Source of the DNA: Paenalcaligenes sp052103955
GTDB taxonomy: Bacteria > Pseudomonadota > Gammaproteobacteria > Burkholderiales > Burkholderiaceae_B
Length of the DNA stretch: 64,000 bases
NCBI GenBank assembly: GCA_052103955.1
Contig: JBQELO010000012.1
Location: forward strand, 48,842-112,841
Direction: 5' to 3'
Below the pieces are notes generated by a model that worked only from the letters and a program-made list of their open reading frames with translations, had not been told where the DNA came from and did no database searches. Of this stretch, positions 32,854 to 42,780 are shown one piece after another. Each line of letters begins with the position of its first letter. Positions within the stretch are counted from its first letter, which is position 1. The position numbers and the translations under genes were made by a program.

Positions 32854-35187
32854 ATGACCCATCGCACTGACTCTCTAGACCCCGCTCTGTTTTTAGATGC
32901 TCGCCAAGTAGGTGTGTCGCCTTTTCACGAGTCAGCGGTACTGCACCTAAACGGCAAAGCCATTTATACCGATGACATTCCCGAATCACAAGGCACGCTG
33001 CACATTGCCCTAGGCTTATCGGCACATGCTCACGCGAATATCCTGTCTATGGATTTGCAAGCGGTGAAAGACGCAGAAGGTGTGGTGGCCGTGTTAACGG
33101 TGGCCGATATACCGGGCGAGAACAACTGTGGCCCTGTGCTGCATGACGACCCTCTATTGGCAGATGGTGTGGTGCACTACGTAGGCCAACCTATCTTTGC
33201 TGTGATTGCTCGCAGTCATGATTTAGCACGACGCGCCGCACGGCTTGGCACCATCGAATATGAACCCCTACCCGCCCTACTGACAGCTAAAGCAGCCAAG
33301 GCTGCGGGTGCTAGCGTATTACCCCCCTTTAATCTGGTGCGCGGTAATCCACACGAACAACTAGCCAGTTCGCCACACCGTATTCAAGGTACGTTTGAAT
33401 GTGGTGGTCAGGAACAGTTTTACCTAGAAGGCCAAATTTCCTACGCCATCCCTCAAGACGATGGTGCGGTACGCATTTGGTGTTCCACCCAGCACCCTAC
33501 AGAAATGCAGATGCTGGCGGCACGCGCACTGAATGTATCCACCCATAAAGTAGAAGTTACCTGCCGACGTATGGGTGGCGGTTTTGGGGGTAAAGAGTCG
33601 CAATCCGCGTTATATGCCTGCTTAGCGGCTATTGCGGCACAGCAACTGCACCGCCCTATCAAGCTGCGTCTAGATCGTGAAGACGACATGACCATTACCG
33701 GTAAACGTCACGGTGTGTACTACGAATGGGATATAGGCTTTGACCAAGAGGGCCGCATTCTGGGTGCGCACGTAGACATGGCGTTAAATGCCGGCTACTC
33801 AGCCGATTTGTCTGGCCCTGTAGCTACGCGAGCAGTGTGCCACTTCGACAATGCGTACTACCTAGAAAACGTTGCCATACACGCGCTATGCGCACGCACC
33901 AATACACAATCCAACACCGCATTTCGAGGCTTTGGTGGCCCACAAGGCGCACTGGTGATGGAAGTCATATTGGATAACATTGGCCGTCACTTGGGTATAG
34001 ACCCTTTGCTTGTTAGACAACGCAACTTCTATGGCCACGACGACCGCAACCTTACCCCTTATGGGCAGGTAGTGACAGACAACGTGATTGATACGCTGGT
34101 AGAAGAACTAAGCGTAGACAGCCGTTATCACGAACGCCGCCAAGCGGTACTAGAGTTCAACCGCACCAATACTATTCTAAAAAAGGGCTTGGCACTGACG
34201 CCGGTAAAGTTTGGGATTTCTTTTAACTTCCCCGCCTTTAACCAAGCCGGTGCATTAGTACACGTGTACCGCGATGGCTCTGTGCTGGTGAACCACGGTG
34301 GCACCGAAATGGGCCAAGGGTTAAACACCAAAGTGGCACAAGTGGTGGCGCACGAGTTGGGCTTAACCCTAGAGCACGTACGCTGCACCGCGACAGACAC
34401 CAGTAAAGTTGCCAACACCTCGGCTACAGCCGCCTCTACAGGTTCAGACTTAAACGGTATGGCGGCGCAAGACGCCGCCGCCCAAATCCGGGCTCGTCTA
34501 ACCGAGTTCTGGGCAACGCGGCAACAGCTACAAGCCGAAGACATACATTTTGCCAAAGGCATGGTGTATGCCGGCAGCCTAGTCACTCCCTTTGCCGAGG
34601 TAGTAGAACAAGCTTACTTGCAACGCATACAGTTGTGGTCAGACGGCTTTTACGCCACGCCTGGCCTGCATTGGGATGGCGTCAAGATGACGGGTAACCC
34701 TTTTTACTATTTCTCGTATGGTGCAGCGGTAGCTGAAGTCGTACTGGACACCTTAACCGGTGAGTGGTCACTGCTGGCGGCGGATGCACTACACGATGTG
34801 GGGCGCTCACTTAACCCGGCGCTAGACGTGGGCCAAGTAGAAGGTGCTTTTATCCAAGGCATGGGCTGGCTGACGCTAGAAGAATTATGGTGGGACAAAG
34901 ATGGTAGGCTTAGAACACACGCCCCATCTACGTACAAAATTCCAGCGATTCGAGATTGCCCTGAGCACTTTTCGGTCAAACTCTTCGACAACCAGAATAC
35001 GCAACCTAGCATTCACCGGTCCAAAGCCGTAGGCGAACCACCGTTGCTACTGCCTTTCTGCGTGTTTAATGCATTACGTGATGCCGTTGCCAGCACTAGC
35101 AACTATACGCGCCAGCCAACGCTGAATGCGCCGGCTACTCCCGAAGCTATACTCGCTGCGGTAGAGCGCGCGCAACACGGGAGCTAA
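32854..35187 (+). CDS. xdhB: Xanthine dehydrogenase large subunit (molybdopterin)
   Basis: XdhB holds the molybdenum cofactor and hydroxylates hypoxanthine and xanthine. The 777-residue length equals that of the well-studied Rhodobacter XdhB. The cofactor loop RMGGGFGGKESQ lies near residue 240, TAFRGFGGPQGAL near 355, and the catalytic base Glu is in KAVGEPPLLL near 727. It starts three bases after xdhA and its stop is adjacent to the xdhC start. It forms a cytoplasmic (alpha beta)2 complex with XdhA and needs XdhC for sulfurated cofactor. Confidence 0.95.
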   Translation: MTHRTDSLDPALFLDARQVGVSPFHESAVLHLNGKAIYTDDIPESQGTLHIALGLSAHAHANILSMDLQAVKDAEGVVAVLTVADIPGENNCGPVLHDDPLLADGVVHYVGQPIFAVIARSHDLARRAARLGTIEYEPLPALLTAKAAKAAGASVLPPFNLVRGNPHEQLASSPHRIQGTFECGGQEQFYLEGQISYAIPQDDGAVRIWCSTQHPTEMQMLAARALNVSTHKVEVTCRRMGGGFGGKESQSALYACLAAIAAQQLHRPIKLRLDREDDMTITGKRHGVYYEWDIGFDQEGRILGAHVDMALNAGYSADLSGPVATRAVCHFDNAYYLENVAIHALCARTNTQSNTAFRGFGGPQGALVMEVILDNIGRHLGIDPLLVRQRNFYGHDDRNLTPYGQVVTDNVIDTLVEELSVDSRYHERRQAVLEFNRTNTILKKGLALTPVKFGISFNFPAFNQAGALVHVYRDGSVLVNHGGTEMGQGLNTKVAQVVAHELGLTLEHVRCTATDTSKVANTSATAASTGSDLNGMAAQDAAAQIRARLTEFWATRQQLQAEDIHFAKGMVYAGSLVTPFAEVVEQAYLQRIQLWSDGFYATPGLHWDGVKMTGNPFYYFSYGAAVAEVVLDTLTGEWSLLAADALHDVGRSLNPALDVGQVEGAFIQGMGWLTLEELWWDKDGRLRTHAPSTYKIPAIRDCPEHFSVKLFDNQNTQPSIHRSKAVGEPPLLLPFCVFNALRDAVASTSNYTRQPTLNAPATPEAILAAVERAQHGS

Positions 35188-35190
35188 GTG

Positions 35191-36159
35191 ATGCCCGCGT
35201 TAATTCGTCAAGCACGGCGACTGTTAGATAAGGGTGAGGCCGCCGTATTGATTACAGTGGCCCAAACCAAAGGCTCTGCGCCCCGTAATGCCGGTACACG
35301 TATGTTGGTCAGCAATAACCAACTATGGCAAACCATTGGTGGTGGCCACCTAGAGTGGCAGGCCATACGCCAAGCCCGTGCTCTGATCCAACAACACCCT
35401 ATAGGCAAATCAACAAGGCAGATTGAACACTACCCACTGGGGCCTAAATTGGGGCAATGCTGTGGTGGCATGGTCACTTTAGTATTTGAACTCTTAGGCA
35501 GTGATGACCTAGAGTGGCTAGAAGAGCTCGCTGTATTGTTAGATACTGGAAAAAGCGCACAGCGCCGTGTTGGTATGGGGGCGCAACACGATGTAAGCCT
35601 CATGGAACTACCGCATAGCTTAGGGCATACCCGTTTGGATCACGATCTAGACGGCCACACCCAGTGGTTTACCGATGAGCTTTCCCCCCCAGCCATTCCG
35701 GTGATCTTGTTTGGCGCGGGGCATATTGGTAAAGCCCTTGTGCATTTTCTAGGTAGTCTAAGTGATTGCTCGGTAACGTGGGTAGATGAACGCGAAGCTG
35801 AGTTCCCCGACAGTATTCCTAGCAACGTGCAAGTACACATCACCGACTTCCCTGAAGAGGCGATAGCCTTAGCACCTGCCAATGCGTATTTTCTGGTGAT
35901 GACACACCGACACGATTTGGATCAAAAATTGTGCCAGCATATTTTGCAGCGCAACGATTTCCGCTATGCCGGTTTAATAGGGTCACAAACCAAACGCCAG
36001 CAATTTGAAAAGCGCTTTCGCCAGCGCGGCCTAGAGGACAACGTTATTGAACGGCTGACGTGCCCCATAGGTATAGGCCAAATACGCAGCAAAGAACCGG
36101 CTGCTATTGCGGTAGCCATTACGGCACAACTGCTACAACTACACGAATCCTTTTTGTGA
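35191..36159 (+). CDS. xdhC: Xanthine dehydrogenase accessory protein XdhC
   Basis: XdhC binds molybdopterin, promotes its sulfuration and delivers it to XdhB. The 322-residue protein has the N-terminal XdhC/CoxI domain (TVAQTKGSAPRNAGTRMLV, GGGHLEWQA, GQCCGG) and a C-terminal Rossmann domain (VILFGAGHIGKALVHFL). The Cys pair in GQCCGGM probably contributes to cofactor binding. ATG 35191 with GGAG seven bases upstream is preferred to the GTG at 35188. The gene directly abuts xdhB and precedes guaD by 19 nt. Confidence 0.94.
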   Translation: MPALIRQARRLLDKGEAAVLITVAQTKGSAPRNAGTRMLVSNNQLWQTIGGGHLEWQAIRQARALIQQHPIGKSTRQIEHYPLGPKLGQCCGGMVTLVFELLGSDDLEWLEELAVLLDTGKSAQRRVGMGAQHDVSLMELPHSLGHTRLDHDLDGHTQWFTDELSPPAIPVILFGAGHIGKALVHFLGSLSDCSVTWVDEREAEFPDSIPSNVQVHITDFPEEAIALAPANAYFLVMTHRHDLDQKLCQHILQRNDFRYAGLIGSQTKRQQFEKRFRQRGLEDNVIERLTCPIGIGQIRSKEPAAIAVAITAQLLQLHESFL

Positions 36160-36178
36160 TCGCTACCTATTGCCTACT

Positions 36179-37513
36179 ATGACTGATACGCTTAATCCTG
36201 CTTCCGCCATGCATGCTTTTAGAGGTAGCCTGCTGTACTTTCACCAGCAGCCAGATGCCAGCATCTCGCACTATCAACACTGTCTTACTTACCATGCAGA
36301 TGGGCTGTTGCTGGTAGAAAATGGCAAAATTCTGGCCTGTGGCGATTACAGTGCGCTGCAAGATAAGCTGCAACCACACACTACGCTTACGCAGTTCCAT
36401 AATAAGCTGATCATGCCTGGCTTTATTGATAGCCACATTCACTTCCCACAAACGGAAATGATTGCCTCACCAGCACCAGACTTACTGCCGTGGCTAGAAA
36501 ACTATACCTTCCCTACTGAAAAACGCTTTGCTGACCCCATACATGCTGCAGAAATCAGTGAATTCTTTTTAGACGAGTTATTACGTAACGGCACCACCAC
36601 GGCCATGGTGTACTGCACCTCACATAAAGCAGCCACTGACGCCTTCTTTGAAGCCAGCCACCGACGCAACCTGCGCATGATCGCCGGCAAAGTGCTGATG
36701 GATAGAAACTGCCCCGACTACTTGCAAGACACCGCAGAAAGCGGTGCAGTAGACAGCGAAGCCCTGATACAGCGCTGGCATGGCACAGGCAGGCAGCTAT
36801 ACGCCCTTACCCCTCGCTTTGCTCCCACCTCCACCCCTGAGCAGCTAGGACGCTGTGGCGAGCTGGCTAAAGCCTACACAGACGTCTACATACAAAGCCA
36901 TGTAGCCGAAAGCCAAGCCGAAGTGAAATGGGCAGCCGAACTGTTTCCAAACAGCCGCAGTTACTTAGATATTTACGATCAGTACGGTTTACTGCGCCCC
37001 AAAGCTGTCTACGGGCACTGCATCTGGTTGGATGACACCGACCGAGGCCGTATGCGTGACACCCAAAGTGTGGCGGCCCATTGTCCAACTTCGAACCTAT
37101 TTTTAGGCAGCGGGCTCTTTGACGTAGCCGCTGCCGAGCAAAGCCATATGCGTTATGCCTTAGCAACGGATGTAGGCGCTGGCACTTCGTTCTCTCTACT
37201 GCGCACCATGGACGAAGCCTACAAAGTCGCACGATTGCAGCAACACTACCTACCTGCCCTACAACTGTTTTATCACTGTACTGCTGGTGCAGCCGAAGCC
37301 TTAGGCCTAGCTGGGCAAATAGGTACGCTGGCTGCTGGGGCCGAGGCAGATTTTATCGTGCTAGACCCGGACGCTACCCCTCTCCTCTCTCGCCGCAGCA
37401 CAGCAGCAAACAGCTTAGAGGAACTACTCTTTGCCATCGCGTTACTGGGGGATGATCGCTGCATACACGCGACCTATGCGGCGGGGGCTTGTGTGCATCA
37501 ACGTGAAGAGTAG
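36179..37513 (+). CDS. guaD: Guanine deaminase
   Basis: GuaD deaminates guanine to xanthine, the substrate of the Xdh complex encoded upstream. The 444-residue protein (from ATG 36179; a TTG at 36170 is the alternative) shows the amidohydrolase metal site in PGFIDSHIHFPQTEM, the guanine deaminase-specific LPWLENYTFPTEKRFADP, HVAESQAEV, GHCIWLDD and the ATDVGAGTSFS aspartate loop. Operon position completes a guanine to xanthine to urate route; no uricase or allantoin genes appear in the window. Confidence 0.94.
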   Translation: MTDTLNPASAMHAFRGSLLYFHQQPDASISHYQHCLTYHADGLLLVENGKILACGDYSALQDKLQPHTTLTQFHNKLIMPGFIDSHIHFPQTEMIASPAPDLLPWLENYTFPTEKRFADPIHAAEISEFFLDELLRNGTTTAMVYCTSHKAATDAFFEASHRRNLRMIAGKVLMDRNCPDYLQDTAESGAVDSEALIQRWHGTGRQLYALTPRFAPTSTPEQLGRCGELAKAYTDVYIQSHVAESQAEVKWAAELFPNSRSYLDIYDQYGLLRPKAVYGHCIWLDDTDRGRMRDTQSVAAHCPTSNLFLGSGLFDVAAAEQSHMRYALATDVGAGTSFSLLRTMDEAYKVARLQQHYLPALQLFYHCTAGAAEALGLAGQIGTLAAGAEADFIVLDPDATPLLSRRSTAANSLEELLFAIALLGDDRCIHATYAAGACVHQREE

Positions 37514-37949
37514 CCTATAAGGCTGTGAAACCCGCATATCAACCAACTGCTGCCGTAGCCTAAGGCTTAGAATGCAATGAGCTTAAAGCCCACTTACTCA
37601 CCACTGGGCTGCATTAGCCTAAGGCTGCGAAAGATTTTTTTGATTTGTAAACCAAATAAAAAAACACTTCCATCCGCCTTTTGCTCGTCGCTTGCAGCGG
37701 TTTTAGACAGGTGATTTCTGTAGGTATGCATACTTCTGCACAGAGCAATAGCAGCCGCTACCCTAATACGAAACAGCCTCTTGTACGTAGCAAACCAACA
37801 CCACGCATAGAGGCCTACATCTATCCTTAGCAGAGCATTTCGAGCCGAGCGTACTGCCCACAAAAAAGAGCTGTAAACCTACCAGTAGCAGCATGTTCAG
37901 GGGGGCGGAGAGAAAATTTTTTTGATTTGGTGTCTCAAATCACAAAAAA
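37511..37949. repeat. Cluster of short inverted repeats between guaD and rpoD
   Basis: The first part of the 628-bp gap between guaD and rpoD (37514-38141) holds no convincing gene. It has AGCCTATAAGGCT at 37512-37524 and two exact AGCCTAAGGCT palindromes at 37557-37567 and 37616-37626. Two AT-rich hairpins share the 13-nt TTTTTTTGATTTG: at 37635-37664 it pairs with CAAATAAAAAAA, and at 37917-37949 with CAAATCACAAAAAA. Their T-runs are compatible with weak terminators for guaD, but the duplication 282 nt apart is unexplained. Confidence 0.5.
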
Positions 37950-38060
37950 TTCTTCTGCAGCTCCCCAGCATGTGCGATGGATACAGCCCTCATCCTGAGC
38001 CAGGATCTAGCGTAGAAACCTACTCCCCGTTAATCCACATCACGAATAAAACCGCCCAAA

Positions 38061-38100
38061 AACGACAAAACCCCTGGCAAAACACCAGGGGTTCGTCGTT
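38061..38100 (-). terminator. Terminator of the rpsU-dnaG-rpoD operon
   Basis: CCCCTGG (38071-38077) pairs with CCAGGGG (38085-38091), extended by AACGAC/GTCGTT outer pairing. Read on the minus strand, TTTTGTCGTTTTT follows, giving a rho-independent terminator 50 nt after the rpoD stop. Confidence 0.8.
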
Positions 38101-38141
38101 AGCTTACCAATAGCGCGCTATACCGCGCACCATCATATCGC

Positions 38142-40364
38142 TTACTGGCTTTCCAAGAAGGATTTCAGTTTGTCAGCACGGCTAGGGTGGCGCAATTTAC
38201 GCAATGCCTTCGCCTCAATCTGACGAATACGCTCACGCGTTACGTCAAACTGCTTACCTACCTCTTCCAAGGTTTGGTCTGTGCTCATTTCGATACCGAA
38301 ACGCATACGCAGCACTTTGGCTTCGCGAGGTGTTAGGGAGTCCAACACTTCTTTCACCACACCACGCATGTCGCCATGCAACGCCGAATCAGATGGTGAT
38401 ACGGTGTTGTTATCCTCGATGAAATCACCCAAGTGGGAATCGTCATCATCACCAATAGGCGTTTCCATGGAAATAGGCTCTTTGGCGATTTTCAGAATCT
38501 TGCGTACGCGATCCTCTGGCAAATCCATCTTCTGCGCCAGTGTTGCTGGATCAGGTTCTACACCGGTTTCCTGCAAAATCTGACGGTTGATACGGTTCAT
38601 CTTGTTGATGGTTTCGATCATGTGCACAGGGATACGAATCGTACGCGCCTGGTCAGCAATAGAACGAGTAATCGCCTGACGAATCCACCATGTCGCATAG
38701 GTAGAGAATTTATAACCGCGACGGTACTCAAACTTGTCTACGGCTTTCATCAAACCAATGTTACCTTCTTGAATCAAGTCCAAGAATTGCAAACCACGGT
38801 TGGTGTATTTTTTCGCAATGGAAATCACCAAACGCAAGTTAGCTTCGGTCATGTCGCGCTTCGCTTTACGAGCTTTGGCTTCACCAGTCAGCATGCGCTT
38901 GTTAACCTCTTTCAGGTCTTTCAGCGACAACACAACACTGGTTTGCAAGTCGATCAGCTTTTGCTGCACTTCTTGAATCGCAGGAATATTACGTTCCAAG
39001 GTTTCAGCGTAGGCAGGCGTTGCAGCAATTTCTTGCGTTACCCATTCCAGATTGGTTTCGTTGCCTGGGAAACTCTTAATAAAGTGCGAACGTGGCATTT
39101 CAGCGCGGTTAACACAGATATTCAGAATTTCACGCTCGTGCGCACGAACTTCAGCTACTTGGTTACGCATCGTGTCAGCCAAACGCTCTACCATTTTGGC
39201 GGTAAAACGCACACCCATGAACTCTTCAAGGATGGCTTCTTTAGCTTTCAAGTAACCTTCGCTGCGGTAACCTTCTTTCTCAAAGGCGGTACGCATTTTT
39301 TCGAACCAATCGTCGATCAGATCGAATTTTTTCAGTGATTTAGTACGCAGATGCTCCAATTGCTGGCTGCTCATGCCGCCTGCTGGACCTTCGTCGTCTT
39401 CCTCACGCGTCACACCAGAACCCGCGTATTCTTCGCCGTCGTCGTCAATCAGACCGTCAACAACTTCGTCGATTTCCATCGTGCCGCCGCGCACTTGCTC
39501 TACATAGGAAAGCACTTCTTTCACTGTAGTTGGGCAAGCAGCAATCGCCATGATCATGTGCTTCAGACCGTCTTCGATACGTTTGGCAATTTCAATCTCG
39601 CCCTCACGTGTCAGCAACTCTACTGAACCCATTTCACGCATGTACATACGTACGGGGTCAGTGGTGCGGCCAAAGTCGGAATCAACAGTGGTCAATGCAG
39701 CTTCAGCCTCATCATCCACATCATCGTCGCTGGATGCAGAGGGAACGGTATCGCTCATCAACAAGGTGTCAGCATCAGGGGCTTGGTCGTAAACCGAAAT
39801 ACCCATGTCGCCAAACGTGCCGATAATACCTTCAATCGCTTCAGCATCAACCAAATCGTCAGGCAAGTGATCGTTGATTTCGCCATAGGTCAGGTAACCG
39901 CGCTCTTTACCCAGTTTAATCAGGGCTTTCAGGCGGTTACGACGAGCTTCTTGCTCTTCTGGCGTCAACTGACCGCGGCCACCAAACACATCGCGTTCAC
40001 CGCGACCACGTTTAGCACCTTTTTTGCTGACGGGTTTCAGATCAGGGATAACCTCGTCACTGTCGTGCAGGTCATCGTCTTCATCGTCAAAATTCGTGTT
40101 TTTAGCAGGACGCCCACGACGACCTGGGACAGCAGCGACTTTAGCTGCAGCTTTGGCAGCTTTTTTAGCAGCTTTCTTCGCAGTTTTTTTCACTGCGGTG
40201 CCATCTTCACTTGTAGCGGCAGCCTTTTTCGCCACTTTCTTAGCGGCTTTTTTAGCTGCCGGCTCAACGTCTACAGAGGTGTCATCAGAGGCCGCCGCAG
40301 CTGCCATCACAACACGTTTTTCATCTTCTGTAGTCACCGATTTCTTACCAGTCGTTTGTGTCAT
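38142..40364 (-). CDS. rpoD: RNA polymerase primary sigma factor (sigma-70)
   Basis: A 740-residue housekeeping sigma factor. ATG 40364 (MTQTTGKK) is chosen because the 17-residue extension to 40415 is not family-like. An unusual N-terminal part rich in AAKKAAKK repeats (about residues 35-80, histone H1-like) is followed by an acidic stretch, region 1.1, region 1.2 (DPVRMYMREMG), the non-conserved region, region 2 (NLRLVISIAKKYTNRGLQFL, YKFSTYATWWIRQAITRSI), region 3 and region 4 (TLEEVGKQFDVTRERIRQIE). It is the last gene of the macromolecular synthesis operon and has a 245-nt spacer after dnaG that may hold its own promoter. Confidence 0.97.
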   Translation of the reverse strand: MTQTTGKKSVTTEDEKRVVMAAAAASDDTSVDVEPAAKKAAKKVAKKAAATSEDGTAVKKTAKKAAKKAAKAAAKVAAVPGRRGRPAKNTNFDDEDDDLHDSDEVIPDLKPVSKKGAKRGRGERDVFGGRGQLTPEEQEARRNRLKALIKLGKERGYLTYGEINDHLPDDLVDAEAIEGIIGTFGDMGISVYDQAPDADTLLMSDTVPSASSDDDVDDEAEAALTTVDSDFGRTTDPVRMYMREMGSVELLTREGEIEIAKRIEDGLKHMIMAIAACPTTVKEVLSYVEQVRGGTMEIDEVVDGLIDDDGEEYAGSGVTREEDDEGPAGGMSSQQLEHLRTKSLKKFDLIDDWFEKMRTAFEKEGYRSEGYLKAKEAILEEFMGVRFTAKMVERLADTMRNQVAEVRAHEREILNICVNRAEMPRSHFIKSFPGNETNLEWVTQEIAATPAYAETLERNIPAIQEVQQKLIDLQTSVVLSLKDLKEVNKRMLTGEAKARKAKRDMTEANLRLVISIAKKYTNRGLQFLDLIQEGNIGLMKAVDKFEYRRGYKFSTYATWWIRQAITRSIADQARTIRIPVHMIETINKMNRINRQILQETGVEPDPATLAQKMDLPEDRVRKILKIAKEPISMETPIGDDDDSHLGDFIEDNNTVSPSDSALHGDMRGVVKEVLDSLTPREAKVLRMRFGIEMSTDQTLEEVGKQFDVTRERIRQIEAKALRKLRHPSRADKLKSFLESQ

Positions 40365-40479
40365 AGTGGATCCCATAGATGTGGCAATGCTAAGCAGCAT
40401 AATGCCACAGGACAAAACGCAATCGGGTAATCGCCAAACTACTGGATGGACGAGGTGACATGAGTTTTCTGATCAGTAC

Positions 40480-40507
40480 TGTATAAGTGTCCCTGCTATT
40501 TTGCTAA
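40480..40507 (-). promoter_or_regulatory. Possible sigma-70 promoter upstream of rpoD
   Basis: On the minus strand TTAGCA (40507-40502) and TATACA (40485-40480) are separated by 16 bases, a weak -35 and a good -10 match. It lies in the dnaG-rpoD spacer, where internal rpoD promoters are common. There is no direct evidence for activity. Confidence 0.3.
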
Positions 40508-40609
40508 GGGCTAGATTAATCAGATTACAGCTACATGTCGTGCCACGTGTTCAATAGAACAAGGCCCTTTACCTACCAATGGTTTTGCAAACTACCTAAA
40601 CCTTATATT

Positions 40610-42571
40610 TTACTTCAGTTGTGAACCAGGCGCAGCATTAAGCAGAACACTACGCTTGAAAAGTTCTTGATAACGTCGGCGCGACGCCTCATCGGGCAAC
40701 CCGCTACTTGCCAACGCATCCAATTCTGTTTTAACCAACACTTGTTCTACGCGACGTAGCGTGTCTTGCAGCTCTAGCTGCGGACTGGGCAGTTCTTCAT
40801 CTGCCAACAAATCGGTGGTTAATGCAATCAACAACTCACCAAGCTCAGTGTCTGGATCAACCGCCTCCAATAATGCACCAGAGTGCTTGGCATCACAAAC
40901 ATTAATGAGAGCAATTAACTCTTGTACAAGTAGTAGATTGGGGCTCTGTACAATAATTTCAAGCTGTTGATCCGCTAAACGGCTCACTAACTCAGGATGA
41001 GCTGCCAATAAACGTAATAAACGTTTCGCTAAGGGCATCACAGTACGTGATCGGCTTTCGCTACCAAAACCACCGCCACTTTTTGGCGCTTTGCCTCGCT
41101 GACGTCGACGTGGTTTGCTCGCACCTGTTGATGGCATGTCGTCATACGGCATCCCACCAAAATCGCCATACGGCACACCATCATCAAAAGGAATGTAGTC
41201 ATCGGGCGGACCATATTCCATCGCTGGCGCATCGTGATAATCAGCAGCACCTTGCTGCGACATCGTCGCAACCGTACCCGTCACAGTGCTTAAACGCTGC
41301 TGCAGTTCCTCAGGCGTAAGCTGCACCAACTTAGCAAACTCATTTTGAATTTGCACAGCCAACGTAATGTCAGGCAGGCTTTTAAGCAGCGGTAAAGCCT
41401 CGTGCACACACGCTGCCCTGCCCTCTGCCTCGTTTAAGGCATGCGTTTCAGCAAACGCATCCAACATAAATGTAGATAGCGCACTCGCCTTGCCAGCTTG
41501 CTCTCTAAATGCATCTGCCCCAAAGTCACGCACAAATGAATCCGGGTCATGCCCTTGCTCTAAGAACATAAAACGCATCGCCACATCATCGCGCACCAAT
41601 GGCAAGCACGTTACCAGTGCACGCCACGCTGCTTTGCGGCCCGCTTGGTCGCCATCAAAGCAAAACACAATTCTGTCGCTGCTACGAATCAGCTTCTTAA
41701 TATGATGTTCACTGGTTGCAGTACCTAATGTCGCCACAGCATTAGCCAATCCATGCTGCGCCAAGGCCACCACATCCATATACCCTTCAACCACCACCAC
41801 AAAGCCTTCATCTCGAATGCCTTTGCGCCCTTCCCATAAACCATAGAGCTCATGCCCTTTGGAAAATAAGGAAGTTTCAGGAGAGTTCAGGTATTTAGGT
41901 TCACCCTTTTCGATTAATCGCCCGCCAAAACCAATAAGATGGCCGCGACTATTACGTATGGGGAACATGACTCGCTGTCTAAACCGGTCATAGCGACGTC
42001 CGTCATCGCTTTCTATCACCAGCCCAGACTCAATTAACAGCGGGTCTTCATAATTGGGGTACACGCTACTTAACCCACGGCGTTCATTACCACTCCAGCC
42101 CAAGCCGAAGGTTTTGGCAATTTCACCCGTTAAGCCACGTTGTTTTAGATAGTTTTTAGCCGCTTCGCTACGTTTCAGTTCTTTCAGGTAATGTTCCTGC
42201 GCAGCATCTAAAATTTGCTGGTGACGTGAAACTTCGACCTTACGACGTTGATCTGCAGCGCGTTGCTGCGGACTGCGTGGTGCTTCAGGCACCACCATGC
42301 CCACCTCATTGGCAAGACTGCGAACGGCCTCAGGAAAACTAGCCCCTGTATGCTGCATTAAAAAGGTGACAGCAGAGCCATGCGCACCGCAACCAAAGCA
42401 GTGATAAAACTGTTTAGTCGGGCTGACGGTAAAGGAGGGGGATTTTTCGTTGTGAAAAGGGCAGAGTCCAAGCAGGTTGGCTCCACCCTTTCTTAACTGC
42501 ACATAGCGCCCTACAACATCGGCAATATCGATGCGTACGAGCAGTTCCTGAATAAAGGATTCAGGAATCAA
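40610..42571 (-). CDS. dnaG: DNA primase
   Basis: DnaG synthesises RNA primers at the replication fork. The 653-residue protein has the N-terminal zinc ribbon (Cys37, His40, Cys58, Cys61 in CPFHNEKSPSF and CFGCGAHG), the RNA polymerase/Toprim core with VVVEGYMDVVALAQHG and FCFDGDQAGRKAAWRAL, a linker rich in Asp, Gly and Met (YDDMPS region, about 440-475), and a helicase-binding C-terminal domain. Its ATG overlaps the rpsU stop by four bases, so translation is coupled. Confidence 0.96.
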   Translation of the reverse strand: MIPESFIQELLVRIDIADVVGRYVQLRKGGANLLGLCPFHNEKSPSFTVSPTKQFYHCFGCGAHGSAVTFLMQHTGASFPEAVRSLANEVGMVVPEAPRSPQQRAADQRRKVEVSRHQQILDAAQEHYLKELKRSEAAKNYLKQRGLTGEIAKTFGLGWSGNERRGLSSVYPNYEDPLLIESGLVIESDDGRRYDRFRQRVMFPIRNSRGHLIGFGGRLIEKGEPKYLNSPETSLFSKGHELYGLWEGRKGIRDEGFVVVVEGYMDVVALAQHGLANAVATLGTATSEHHIKKLIRSSDRIVFCFDGDQAGRKAAWRALVTCLPLVRDDVAMRFMFLEQGHDPDSFVRDFGADAFREQAGKASALSTFMLDAFAETHALNEAEGRAACVHEALPLLKSLPDITLAVQIQNEFAKLVQLTPEELQQRLSTVTGTVATMSQQGAADYHDAPAMEYGPPDDYIPFDDGVPYGDFGGMPYDDMPSTGASKPRRRQRGKAPKSGGGFGSESRSRTVMPLAKRLLRLLAAHPELVSRLADQQLEIIVQSPNLLLVQELIALINVCDAKHSGALLEAVDPDTELGELLIALTTDLLADEELPSPQLELQDTLRRVEQVLVKTELDALASSGLPDEASRRRYQELFKRSVLLNAAPGSQLK

Positions 42572-42780
42572 TATAGGCGTGGAGGCAGTTGCTGGCTACG
42601 AATGCGCTTGTAGTGGCGCTTTACTGCGGCGGCGTGTTTACGCTTGCGCTCAGCAGTTGGCTTCTCGTAGAACTCGCGTGAGCGCAGTTCGGTCAGCAGA
42701 CCTGTTTTTTCAATAGTGCGCTTAAAACGGCGCATTGCGACCTCGAAAGGCTCGTTCTCTTTTAGGCGAACAATAGACAT
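42568..42780 (-). CDS. rpsU: 30S ribosomal protein S21
   Basis: A 70-residue basic ribosomal protein with the S21 pattern: MSIVRLKENEPFEVAMRRFK at the start and KHAAAVKRHYKRIRSQ in the basic C-terminal helix. S21 binds 16S rRNA near the anti-Shine-Dalgarno and helps initiation. It opens the rpsU-dnaG-rpoD operon. No strong Shine-Dalgarno is seen before its own ATG, as is common for this gene. Confidence 0.96.
   Translation of the reverse strand: MSIVRLKENEPFEVAMRRFKRTIEKTGLLTELRSREFYEKPTAERKRKHAAAVKRHYKRIRSQQLPPRLY

Noticed and set aside
37594..37863. 89-codon minus-strand frame in the guaD-rpoD gap
   Set aside because: No family resemblance, no ribosome binding site, and it overlaps one of the inverted repeats.
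38433..39338. 301-codon frame antisense to rpoD
   Set aside because: It lies wholly inside the strongly conserved rpoD gene and its product has the biased composition of an antisense frame.
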